A DNA stretch of 64,000 nt, from assembly GCF_051172195.1 (NCBI RefSeq), contig NZ_JBPJAQ010000001.1:372001-436000 (forward strand), in the 5' to 3' direction. Position 1 is the stretch's first letter. Each line of letters starts with the position of its first letter. A program made the position numbers and the translations under genes. This DNA comes from Paludibaculum fermentans_A (GTDB lineage: Bacteria; Acidobacteriota; Terriglobia; Bryobacterales; Bryobacteraceae). Positions 46,941 through 54,846 of this stretch are shown piece after piece. Below the pieces are notes generated by a model. That model saw only the letters and a program-made list of their open reading frames with translations. It was not told the DNA's origin and did no database searches.

Positions 46941-48526
46941 GACCCGTCTGCCCCGCCCTGTTCCTGGCGGCCGCCGCACTAGCCCAGAACGCTCCCTATC
47001 CCGTCGACGTGCCCGCCGCCCGCATCGTCAAAGCCCTCGACGAGCCGCAGAACTGGCTCACCTACTTCGGCGACTACAAAGGCGTGCGCCATCGCGCCCT
47101 GAACCAGGTCAACACGGCCAACGTCAGGAACCTGCGCGTCGATTGGATCTTCCAGATCCCCACCACCGGCCGCTTCGAAACCGTACCCCTGGTCGTCGAC
47201 GGCGTCATGTTCTTCACCGCCCAAAACGGCCATGCCTTTTCTGTCGACGCGCGCAGCGGGCGCCAGCTCTGGCACTACCAATACAAGCCTACGGAAGGCA
47301 CCGCCGACGGCCTGAACCGCGGCCTGGCGATCCTCAACGACAAGCTCTACATGGGCACGGTCGACGGCCACCTGGTCTGCCTTGACAGCAAAAACGGGCA
47401 GCTTCTCTGGAACGCCGAAGTAGCCTCGGCCAAGGCGGGTTACAGCATCACGCTCGCGCCGCTGGCCGTGAAGGACAAGATCATCGTCGGGGTCGGCGGC
47501 GGCGAGTTTGGCATCCGCGGCTTCATCGACGGCTACGACGCCAAGTCCGGCCAGCGCGCCTGGCGGCTCTACACGATCCCCGAAAAAGGCGAGCCCGGCG
47601 GCGACACCTGGCAGGCCGACTCCTGGAAACGCGGCGGAGCGCCCACCTGGATGACCGGCACCTACGACCCCGACCTCGACACCGTCTACTGGGGTGTCGG
47701 CAACCCCGGCCCCGACCTCTACGGCCAGGACCGCCTGGGCGACAACCTGTATTCCTGCTCCGTCGTGGCCCTCGATCCCACTACGGGCAGGATGAAATGG
47801 CACTACCAGTTCTCTCCGCACGACACGCACGACTGGGACGCCAACGAAACCCCGATGCTGCTCGATCTCCCCTGGAAGGGCCAGATGCGCAAGCTCCTGG
47901 TGCAGGCCAACCGCAACGCGTTCTTCTACGTGCTGGACCGCACCACCGGCGAATTCCTCATGGCCAAATCCTACGCCCGCCAGACCTGGTTGAAGGAGTT
48001 CGACGCCAAGGGCCGCCCCACGCCCCTGCCCGATACCGAGCCCAGCGAACAAGGCACCCGTCTCTGCCCCGGCCTGGCCGGAGGAGCCAACTGGATGGCG
48101 CCCTCCTACAACCCAGACCTGCAGCTCTTCTACGTCCCCTACCGCGAGCAGTGCGACATCTACTTCAGCACCCCGCCAAAGTTCGTGGAAGGCAAAGCCT
48201 ACTGGGGCACGGCGACCCGGGGCGTGAGCGACGAAAAGGAATGGGGCGTGGTGAAGGCGCTGGATCCGTTGACCGGCGAAGGCAAATGGGAATTCAAGTT
48301 CTACCACGCCGGCTGGGGCGGCACGATGTCGACCACGGGCGGCCTGGTCTTTGCCGGAGATGCCGACGGCTACCTGGTAGCGCTGGACGCAAAATCCGGC
48401 CAGTTGCTATGGAAACTCCAGACGGGCGCGGAAATCGCCACGGCCCCCATCACCTACATGGTGAACGGTAAACAGTATGTGACCATCGCCTCCGGAGCCG
48501 CGCTGATCACGCTGAGCCTGCCGTAG
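46937..48526 (+). CDS. PQQ-dependent alcohol dehydrogenase (quinoprotein)
   Basis: A 529-residue exported eight-bladed propeller: signal peptide, NWLTYFGDYKGVRHRALNQVNTANV (family N-terminus), repeated W-docking blades (GRQLWHYQYKP; GQLLWNAEV; GRMKWHYQFSPHDTHDWDANE; GQLLWKLQTG). Catalytic Asp299 is followed by Asp301 (DWD), the Asp-x-Asp pattern associated with lanthanide-dependent enzymes. No heme domain is fused, unlike quinohemoproteins; the preceding gene supplies cytochrome c. Substrate is probably a small alcohol or aldehyde, but cannot be named. Confidence 0.9.
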   Translation: MRPVCPALFLAAAALAQNAPYPVDVPAARIVKALDEPQNWLTYFGDYKGVRHRALNQVNTANVRNLRVDWIFQIPTTGRFETVPLVVDGVMFFTAQNGHAFSVDARSGRQLWHYQYKPTEGTADGLNRGLAILNDKLYMGTVDGHLVCLDSKNGQLLWNAEVASAKAGYSITLAPLAVKDKIIVGVGGGEFGIRGFIDGYDAKSGQRAWRLYTIPEKGEPGGDTWQADSWKRGGAPTWMTGTYDPDLDTVYWGVGNPGPDLYGQDRLGDNLYSCSVVALDPTTGRMKWHYQFSPHDTHDWDANETPMLLDLPWKGQMRKLLVQANRNAFFYVLDRTTGEFLMAKSYARQTWLKEFDAKGRPTPLPDTEPSEQGTRLCPGLAGGANWMAPSYNPDLQLFYVPYREQCDIYFSTPPKFVEGKAYWGTATRGVSDEKEWGVVKALDPLTGEGKWEFKFYHAGWGGTMSTTGGLVFAGDADGYLVALDAKSGQLLWKLQTGAEIATAPITYMVNGKQYVTIASGAALITLSLP

Positions 48527-48545
48527 ACAGGGCTTCGCCAGAACA

Positions 48546-48980
48546 TCACTCCACCCGCACGCGGTTCAACCACCGCCGCCCGTACATATCCAGCCACTCT
48601 CCATCCGGCTCACCGGCGCGTGGATCCGACCCCAGCCGCAGGATATTCCCATCCAGATCCTCCACCTGCATTTCCAGAGCCCAGGAGTAATTCGTGGGCG
48701 GATGGCGGATCTTGGCTCCCGAAGCCTGGTACTCCTCATACACCGCATCCACATCGTGCCCATCGATCCAAACCCAACAGCCCGGATGCCCCTGGTCGCC
48801 TTCACACAAAAACAACGTGCATCCGCCGCGAGACACGGACACGAAGTCCTCTGTCTCAAAATTCACGCTGAAACCCAGAGCCCGGACATAGTAGTCGCGG
48901 CTCGCCTTTGCATTGGCCACCCGCAACACCGGAGTAACGCCGCCAAACACAACCGGCACGGGCTTCGCGGAATCACTCAT
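48546..48980 (-). CDS. VOC (glyoxalase/bleomycin-resistance fold) family protein
   Basis: A 144-residue protein of the vicinal oxygen chelate fold: VTPVLRVANAKASRDYYVRALGFSV, CTLFLCEGDQGHPGCWVWIDG, MQVEDLDGNILRLGSDP. The metal-site Glu/His pattern of both halves is partly visible, but no substrate can be assigned. ATG 48980 with GAGGAGG upstream is preferred to a start inside the frame upstream. Confidence 0.88.
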   Translation of the reverse strand: MSDSAKPVPVVFGGVTPVLRVANAKASRDYYVRALGFSVNFETEDFVSVSRGGCTLFLCEGDQGHPGCWVWIDGHDVDAVYEEYQASGAKIRHPPTNYSWALEMQVEDLDGNILRLGSDPRAGEPDGEWLDMYGRRWLNRVRVE

Positions 48981-49017
48981 GGGCACACCCTCCTCGTATC
49001 GATCCACCCCAACCACC

Positions 49018-49746
49018 TCACTTCGGGAACACATGCGCCGCCGACCACCAGCGGTGCGCCTCCACCGTCAGCAAACCACCGCTCACCGCTGGATCTCCAG
49101 CCGCCAGCTTCGCCGCCTCGGCATCCGCGATCCGGTCGAAGATCACCAGCCCCACCGCCGAAGCATCCCCATCCACCGCCCCGGCCGCCAGCACCTTCCC
49201 GGAGGCCCGCAGCGCAGCCCAATAGGCCGAGTGCTTCGCCATTACCGCCTTGTCCAACCCTTGCCCGGCCCGCCGCAGAATCACAAACGGATGCACGCCC
49301 ATGTCCTCCGGAGTCGCCGGATTCTCCTTGTGCAGCCGTTTGTACTCGTCCCCCAAACCGGCCGGACCATGCCACGAAAACGCCTCCACCGTATTGCGAT
49401 GCTCCACCACAGTCGGATCCGCCTCCGCGATCTTCCTGGCCTCCTCCATCGTCGAAGTATTGAAGAAGAAGACGCCGCTGATCACGGAAGGCTTGTCATC
49501 GAACGGACCCGCCGAAACGAGCACACCCCGGTCCGCCATGGCGTGGATATTGGCCATGTGGGCAGCCTGGATCCGCTCGCCTTCTTCCTTACTCAACGTC
49601 GTCCGGGCGGGATTCCGCTTCAAAAAGACGACCTGATAGACCCGGCCAGGGTGGGCGGAAGAAGCACCCGACTGGCCCCAAACAGACAGCCCGAGCCCCA
49701 GTGACAGCACGGCGAGAACGGTACGGCGATAAAGCATAGTGCCCAT
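49018..49746 (-). CDS. Secreted protein with two YCII-like domains
   Basis: A 242-residue exported protein: signal peptide (TVLAVLSLGLGLSVWGQ) and two tandem YCII-type ferredoxin-like units (residues about 30-120: VFLKRNPARTTLSKEEGERIQAAH, VLVSAGPFDD; about 140-240: FVILRRAGQGLDKAVMAKHSAYWAALRASGKVLAAGAVDGD). YCII proteins use a His-Asp pair for small-molecule chemistry; export of a YCII protein is uncommon. The ATG at 49746 is taken; 49737 is possible. Confidence 0.82.
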   Translation of the reverse strand: MGTMLYRRTVLAVLSLGLGLSVWGQSGASSAHPGRVYQVVFLKRNPARTTLSKEEGERIQAAHMANIHAMADRGVLVSAGPFDDKPSVISGVFFFNTSTMEEARKIAEADPTVVEHRNTVEAFSWHGPAGLGDEYKRLHKENPATPEDMGVHPFVILRRAGQGLDKAVMAKHSAYWAALRASGKVLAAGAVDGDASAVGLVIFDRIADAEAAKLAAGDPAVSGGLLTVEAHRWWSAAHVFPK

Positions 49747-49833
49747 TATCACCGGACCTCGCCACTTCAGAAATCAACTTTTCGCCCCTGGCCCTTCCGA
49801 CCCCCACACATCCGCCCGCCCTCTCAATTTTTG

Positions 49834-49877
49834 TTACGAATAACTTCGTTGACACACGAAAGTATTCGTAATACCCT
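49834..49877 (+). promoter_or_regulatory. BlaI-type autoregulatory promoter with two dyad operators
   Basis: A perfect -35 TTGACA (49849-49854), 17-bp spacer and -10 TACCCT (49872-49877) place transcription start at or next to the ATG at 49884. Two 14-bp dyads of the form ACGAA-N4-TTCGT lie at 49836-49849 and 49856-49869, exactly 20 bp apart, one ending on the first base of the -35 and the other within the spacer. An outer repeat TTACGAATA/TATTCGTAA (49834-49842, 49863-49871) frames the whole. This is a typical layout for repression by a dimeric BlaI/MecI protein. Confidence 0.8.
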
Positions 49878-49883
49878 CAACTC

Positions 49884-50273
49884 ATGCCACGACCCAGCAG
49901 CTCCCGCCCCACAGACTCCGAACTCGAAATACTCGGCGTCCTCTGGGATAAAGGCGCCGCCACTGTTCGCGAAGTTCACGAAGAGCTCTCTCTCCGGAAA
50001 CCAACCGGCTACACCACCGTATTGAAGTTCATGCAGATCATGATGGACAAAGGCCTGATCACCCGCCGCGAACAGCACCGCGTCCACGTCTACGAATCTG
50101 CCGTCCCCCGCGAAGCCACACAGAGCGAACTCGTCCGCGACCTCGCCCAGCGCGCCTTTGGCGGCTCGGCGCTCGAACTCGCCATGCGCGCCCTCGAAAG
50201 CAACCGCGCCACCCCTGGCGAACTGGATCAGATCCGCCGTCTGCTCGATCAAGCTGAGAAAGGAACGCGCTGA
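49884..50273 (+). CDS. BlaI/MecI/CopY family transcriptional repressor
   Basis: A 129-residue winged-helix repressor: RPTDSELEILGVLWDKGAATVREVHEELS is the N-terminal HTH, then GYTTVLKFMQIMMDKGLITRRE is the recognition helix and wing, and the C-terminal half is the helical dimer domain. BlaI proteins are cut by their partner M56 protease when a signal is sensed. The gene is the first of the cassette with the protease; its start is right at the predicted transcription start, so the message may be leaderless. Confidence 0.93.
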   Translation: MPRPSSSRPTDSELEILGVLWDKGAATVREVHEELSLRKPTGYTTVLKFMQIMMDKGLITRREQHRVHVYESAVPREATQSELVRDLAQRAFGGSALELAMRALESNRATPGELDQIRRLLDQAEKGTR

Positions 50274-50274
50274 C

Positions 50275-52050
50275 ATGCTGAACACACTCGCCTGGACCCT
50301 CCTCCACTTCCTCTGGCAGGGAACCCTGCTTGCGCTCCTCTTCGCCCTGGCGCAGCGCTTCCTCGCCTCGTCCTCCGCCCGGGCCCGCTACGCCGCCGCC
50401 GCGGCCGCTATGCTCGCCATGCCGCTCTGCGGACTCGCCACCTTCCTCTATCTGGCGCCCTCCACCGCCCCAGCTTCGGCCTCCGCCACGCGTTCGTTCG
50501 CCGCAGCCCTCGCGCCCACAGTGCACACGGCCCAAGCCCTCGCCGCCTCCAGCCGCGACTACCTCCCCTGGCTCGCCTACGCCTGGATGACCGGAGTCAT
50601 CCTCCTCAGCCTGCGCATGCTCGGCCAATGGACCGTCCTCCAGCGCTACCGCCACATCGCCATCCGTCCCGTCCAGCAACAGTGGCAACGCAGCGTCCAC
50701 ATGCTGGCTGAACGCCTGCGCCTGCGCCGCCCCATCCGGCTGTATGAGTCCGCCATCGCCGACGTGCCCGCCGTCGTAGGCTGGCTGCGGCCCGTGATCC
50801 TGATCCCGGCCAGCGCCCTCACCCAGCTGACGCCCGGCCAGGTGGAAGCCCTCCTCGCCCATGAACTCGCCCACATCCTCCGCCACGACTACCTCATCAA
50901 CCTGCTCCAGACCTCCGTCGAAACGCTCTTCTTCTATCACCCCGCCGTCTGGTGGGTGGGCCGCCACATGCGGCAGGAACGCGAGAACTGCTGTGACGAC
51001 ATCGCCGTGCAAGTCTGCGGCGACCCGGTGGTCTACGCCCGCGCCCTGGCCGACCTGGAACAACTCCGCTTTCAGATGCCCGCCTTAGCGATGGCCGCCA
51101 GCGGCGGATCCCTGCTCCAGCGCATCGAACGCCTCATCCTGCCCCAGCCCGCCCGCACCGCGCCCGCCGCCCTCTGGCTCACTGCCTGCGGCCTCTTCGC
51201 CGTCACCCTGGCCGTCTGGGCCGCTCCGTCGCTGCGCGTCTCCGCCCGGGTTCTACCCTTCGCCGCACAGGCCGCGCAGCCGACCCCCAAACCCGCCACC
51301 CAACCAGCCCCCAAACCCAGCCCGTCGCCCAAACCCTCGAACGCCAACGGCGAGAGCTTCCTCGATAATCTCGAGCGCGCGGGCCTCAAAGACCTCACCG
51401 TCGACCAGATGGTCGCCTTCAAGATCCACGGAGTCACCGGCGACTTCATCCAGTCCATTCGCTCCGCCGGCTACCAGCCCGATCCCGACCAGCTCGTCTC
51501 CCTTCGCATTCACGGCATCACGCCCGAGTTCATCCGTGAGATCAAGGGGCTTGGTTGGTCGCCCTCGCTCGATGAACTGGTCGCCTTCAAGATCCATGGC
51601 GTCGATTCCGCCAGCATCGCCTCGATGAAGCAGCTCGGCTATCAGCTCGATCCCGAGAACGCCGTCGCCATGAAGATCCACGGCCTCACGCCGGAAGTCG
51701 CCCGTGCCCTCAATGGCCTGGGTTACGGCAAGGCGACCTTCGACGAATTGATCTCCATGCGCATTCATGGCGTCGACCCTGAGTTCGCCGCCTCCTGGAA
51801 ACAGGCCGGGGTCCAGGATCTCGACATCGACAAATTGATCGCGCTTCGCATCCACAACGCCACCATCGCCGAAGTGAAGGCCGTGGAAGCGCTCGGCTAC
51901 CGCAATCTCTCGGCCGACAAAATCATCGAGATGCGCATCTTCGGTCTCACTCCGGACTTCATCCGGGAGGCGCAGAAGCGCGGCTTCAAAAACCTCGACT
52001 TCGACCGCCTGGTGAAGCTGAAGCAGTTCGGCCTGCTCGACAAGGAATAG
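50275..52050 (+). CDS. M56 (BlaR1-like) membrane metalloprotease with eight C-terminal 28-29 residue repeats
   Basis: A 591-residue membrane protein. About five TM helices: near 5-28, 41-60, 98-116, 210-222 (weak) and 296-318. The zinc protease motif HELAH is at 196-200, with a third-ligand Glu near 235-237 and the CCDD following it, all as in M56. Residues 336-356 are a Pro/Lys-rich linker (TPKPATQPAPKPS). From 377 to the end are eight repeats of the DxLVAxRIHGVTPEFIREMKxLGY type (last truncated). The beta-lactam-binding domain of BlaR1 is absent. The ATG at 50275 follows the BlaI stop by 1 bp. It should sense an envelope signal and cleave the repressor. Confidence 0.92.
   Translation: MLNTLAWTLLHFLWQGTLLALLFALAQRFLASSSARARYAAAAAAMLAMPLCGLATFLYLAPSTAPASASATRSFAAALAPTVHTAQALAASSRDYLPWLAYAWMTGVILLSLRMLGQWTVLQRYRHIAIRPVQQQWQRSVHMLAERLRLRRPIRLYESAIADVPAVVGWLRPVILIPASALTQLTPGQVEALLAHELAHILRHDYLINLLQTSVETLFFYHPAVWWVGRHMRQERENCCDDIAVQVCGDPVVYARALADLEQLRFQMPALAMAASGGSLLQRIERLILPQPARTAPAALWLTACGLFAVTLAVWAAPSLRVSARVLPFAAQAAQPTPKPATQPAPKPSPSPKPSNANGESFLDNLERAGLKDLTVDQMVAFKIHGVTGDFIQSIRSAGYQPDPDQLVSLRIHGITPEFIREIKGLGWSPSLDELVAFKIHGVDSASIASMKQLGYQLDPENAVAMKIHGLTPEVARALNGLGYGKATFDELISMRIHGVDPEFAASWKQAGVQDLDIDKLIALRIHNATIAEVKAVEALGYRNLSADKIIEMRIFGLTPDFIREAQKRGFKNLDFDRLVKLKQFGLLDKE
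51403..52050 (+). repeat. Eight tandem 28-29 codon repeats in the M56 protease gene
   Basis: Repeat starts at residues 377, 405, 433, 461, 490, 519, 548 and 577 of the protein (the last is 15 residues). Conserved core: Asp, two variable, Val/Ile, then (A/S)xxIHG. The period shifts from 28 to 29 codons after the fourth start. Confidence 0.9.
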
Positions 52051-52090
52051 CGGCCCGCCCATTAACTCCGGTCACGGAAAGGACAACGCA

Positions 52091-53137
52091 ATGACCCTCA
52101 ACAAAGCACTGGCCACCAGTGCGCTCACAGCCGCGCTCCTCTGCGCGGGCCTGCTCCAGAAGGCTCCGGCCGCACAGACCATCCAGGGCGGCTGGGCCAT
52201 CAGCCCCTCCAATCAGGCCGATGAAGTGGAGCTGATGCTCTTCCGCCGCACTGAGCACAGCAACATGAACAGCTCCAATTCGTGGAAGCTGAATCAGCTC
52301 ACCGGACTGACCGCCGCCCAGCTCAAGGCCGCCTCCAGCCCGGTCCGCTTTGCCATCGCCCGCGAAGCCGGACGCATTGAATGCGCCGGTAACCTGCAGG
52401 CCGGCACCGGCGGCGGCTCGTTCACGTTCACACAGAACCCGGCCTTCCTCCAGAACATGCGCAGCCTTGGCTTCGACGGAATCTCCGACGACCTCGTTTT
52501 CGCCATGGCCCTCCACGATGTCTCAACGGCCTTTGTGAAGGAGATGAAAGCCGAGGGTGTGCAGATCCCGAACAAGGACACGCTGCTCGCCCTCCGCATT
52601 CACAACGTCACCGGCCAGTATGTGCGCGAAATGAAGAGCCTGGGCGCCAGCAATCTCTCGGCGGACAACCTGGTCGCCATGCGCATCCACGGCGTCTCAG
52701 CCGCGTTCGCGAAGAGTCTCAAGGATATGGGTTACGACCCCAAGCCGGACAGCCTCATCGCCCTGCGCATTCACGGCGTCACCCCCGATTTCGCTCGTGA
52801 AGTGAAGAAACTCGGCTATGGCTCGGTGTCGCTGGACCAGATGGTGTCGATGCGCATTCATGGCGTCACCCCTGAGTTCATGAAACAGTCCTCGGACCTC
52901 GGCTATGGCCGCCCAGGCATTGACCAACTCGTGGCCATGCGCATCCACGGCGTCACCCCGGACTTCATGAAGCAGGTTTCCGACCTGGGCTACGGCCATC
53001 CCTCCATCGACCAGCTGGTGTCGATGCGCATCCACGGCGTCAGCCCCGAATTCATCCGCAAGGTCCAGGGCCGGGGCATCCGCAAAGCCTCCATCGACGA
53101 TCTGGTGGCCATGCGCATCCACGGCATAATGGACTAG
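52091..53137 (+). CDS. Secreted protein carrying the same repeat as the M56 sensor
   Basis: A 348-residue exported protein: signal peptide (1-28), an N-terminal domain (about 30-130: GGWAISPSNQADEVELMLF, LTGLTAAQLKAAS), then eight repeats starting at residues 133, 163, 192, 220, 249, 278, 307 and 336, with consensus DQLVAMRIHGVTPEFMKQ. It is 40 bp after the protease gene with GGAAAGG upstream, so it is in the same transcript. It could bind to the protease repeats or share a ligand. I recall such N-terminal plus repeat proteins elsewhere in bacteria, but without a known function. Confidence 0.85.
   Translation: MTLNKALATSALTAALLCAGLLQKAPAAQTIQGGWAISPSNQADEVELMLFRRTEHSNMNSSNSWKLNQLTGLTAAQLKAASSPVRFAIAREAGRIECAGNLQAGTGGGSFTFTQNPAFLQNMRSLGFDGISDDLVFAMALHDVSTAFVKEMKAEGVQIPNKDTLLALRIHNVTGQYVREMKSLGASNLSADNLVAMRIHGVSAAFAKSLKDMGYDPKPDSLIALRIHGVTPDFAREVKKLGYGSVSLDQMVSMRIHGVTPEFMKQSSDLGYGRPGIDQLVAMRIHGVTPDFMKQVSDLGYGHPSIDQLVSMRIHGVSPEFIRKVQGRGIRKASIDDLVAMRIHGIMD
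52487..53134 (+). repeat. Eight tandem repeats in the secreted partner gene
   Basis: Protein period 28-30 residues, DNA period about 87 bp; central copies are nearly identical (DQMVSMRIHGVTPEFMKQ, DQLVAMRIHGVTPDFMKQ, DQLVSMRIHGVSPEFIRK). This suggests recent expansion or gene conversion. Confidence 0.9.
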
Positions 53138-53195
53138 CCAGCAGCCCGCGCGTGGCAGGGCGCCCCCTCCAGCGCCCCGCCGGCCCGGTCTCCTC

Positions 53196-54752
53196 CTAGT
53201 CGATCCGCCAGACAGTGGTTGTCCCGCTGATCTCGTTCGCCACCACCAGCAAAGGCTTACCCACGGGACTGTCCGCCGCCGGGATGAAGATCAGCCCTTC
53301 CGGCCCCAAGTCGCCCGCCTCGGCCGTATCCGTCTTCGCCGTCATGTTCCTGTTCCAGGCCATGCCCACATACTTCGGCGAGTAGGGATCCGTCATGTCG
53401 TAGATCATGATGTTGCCGGCCCGCTCATTGCCGATGAACGCATAGTTCTTCCCGTTCACAACGCCTATCACCACGCCTTCCGGCTCAGGTCCTTTGTCGT
53501 CGCTGCGCGAATCCACAGTTTGGTCTGTGTTGCTCACGTTGAACGACTCCGGGCGCTCCTTCGCGATCAGAACCTCGAACTGGTTGTGACTGTCCCAGGC
53601 AAGCTGGACATCGGCGGTCCAGACGCTGATCGACCGGGCGCCGAACGAGAAAAGCATGTCGTAGTCGCCGTCTCCATCCAGGTCGCCTGAGGCTTTCGAC
53701 ACATTCAGGCGCCCCAGCCAGGACGCCTGCTGCAACTCGCTGGCGTTGGGATAAAAGGCCGGATCCAGCTTCAGCGTCGAGACGCGCCCCGCCTCCACGA
53801 AGTTGTCGTACTCACGGGCATCGCCCTCATTGGCCGTCACCAGGTACAGCCGGTTGTCCGGCCCGGTAAACGACGCAACCCCGTCCGGCATATACATGCC
53901 CCAGACGGTCCACGTCCGCAGCGATTTCTCATTGTCCCTGTCGCTCGAATCGATCTCGTTGCCCGCCTGCCAGTGAGGCTTCACGCCCAGGGCCGCGATT
54001 CTCTGGAACGTCGCCGTCTCCACGTCCAGCACGCCCATCGCATTGTTCTCCTGCAGCGTGACGTAGGCCGTCTTCGAATCGGGCGAAACAGCGATGTACT
54101 CGGGCTCCAGGTCCTGCGCCACCGAGGCGTTGGGTCCGAAAATGCGCACACCTGGCTCCAGCGAGGGGAGCGGGAACTGCCCAAACCCGGCCGTCCGCAC
54201 CTTCGCCTGCGTCAGGCTCGCAATGCCGCCGCTGATGTCGATCACACTCACGCTGCCTTCCGGATCCACAGAGTAGTCCGCCGATGGTTCACCCTCGTTG
54301 GCCACCAGGACGTACTTGCCATTCGGCGTAAAGGTGAGCATGTCCGGCAGCGCCCCCACCGTCACCGCCTTCAGTACGCGCCCCTCGGCATCCACGAAAA
54401 TACAGGTGCCCGGATCCGTCTTGGTTTCCGCCTGCACCGCTATCGCAATCACCCCGTTCTTAGCCGCCACACTGTTCGCGGAGAATCCATACTCGGATGG
54501 GATCTGGAACTGCGTGATCCGCACCAGCTTCGTCGGATCCGACATGTCCAGGATGTCGATGGTGCGGTCCGCGCCATTCACGACGAACAAGCGCTGCGAC
54601 ACGGCATCGTGAGCGACGATCTCGGCCGCGCCCTTATCGTAAGGACCGGCCCGGAAACTGCCGAGCAGGCTCAGCTTGGGGGTCTGTGCCTGCGCTACCG
54701 CAACTACGCACAGGGAGAGGACGGAGGCGATCCGCGGAAAAAATGTACCCAT
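53196..54752 (-). CDS. Secreted choice-of-anchor I / PhoX-like beta-propeller protein
   Basis: A 518-residue exported protein: signal peptide SVLSLCVVAVAQAQ, repeated propeller-like blades (HDAVSQRLFVVNGADRTIDILDM; TPNGKYVLVANEGEPSADYSVD; SPDSKTAYVTLQENNAMGVLDV; GKNYAFIGNERAGNIMIYDM) and the pattern PEPEGVVIG and GPEGLIFIPA of the choice-of-anchor I domain. Related domains occur in PhoX-like alkaline phosphatases. A calcium site may be formed by the DGDGDYD stretch. Enzyme activity cannot be confirmed. Confidence 0.88.
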   Translation of the reverse strand: MGTFFPRIASVLSLCVVAVAQAQTPKLSLLGSFRAGPYDKGAAEIVAHDAVSQRLFVVNGADRTIDILDMSDPTKLVRITQFQIPSEYGFSANSVAAKNGVIAIAVQAETKTDPGTCIFVDAEGRVLKAVTVGALPDMLTFTPNGKYVLVANEGEPSADYSVDPEGSVSVIDISGGIASLTQAKVRTAGFGQFPLPSLEPGVRIFGPNASVAQDLEPEYIAVSPDSKTAYVTLQENNAMGVLDVETATFQRIAALGVKPHWQAGNEIDSSDRDNEKSLRTWTVWGMYMPDGVASFTGPDNRLYLVTANEGDAREYDNFVEAGRVSTLKLDPAFYPNASELQQASWLGRLNVSKASGDLDGDGDYDMLFSFGARSISVWTADVQLAWDSHNQFEVLIAKERPESFNVSNTDQTVDSRSDDKGPEPEGVVIGVVNGKNYAFIGNERAGNIMIYDMTDPYSPKYVGMAWNRNMTAKTDTAEAGDLGPEGLIFIPAADSPVGKPLLVVANEISGTTTVWRID

Positions 54753-54846
54753 GAGTAGGGAAGCATAGCAGTTGCAGGTTTCAATACCGTTACTTCGACC
54801 CTACTTTCGATAGCAGCCTTCGGTACCCCCCAAAGGTCCCGCTGGC

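Noticed and set aside
46979..48307. A 442-residue antisense frame in the PQQ dehydrogenase gene
   Set aside because: The plus-strand protein has clear propeller motifs and signal peptide. The antisense product is composed mostly of Val/Gly/Glu/Ala without motifs.
50059..51063. A 334-residue minus-strand frame across blaI and the M56 gene
   Set aside because: The sense genes show HTH and HELAH motifs; the antisense is Glu/Gly/Arg-rich and unconvincing.
50275..52050. Beta-lactam sensor BlaR1
   Set aside because: The M56 domain is present but no penicillin-binding domain with SxxK follows; the C-terminus is a repeat array.
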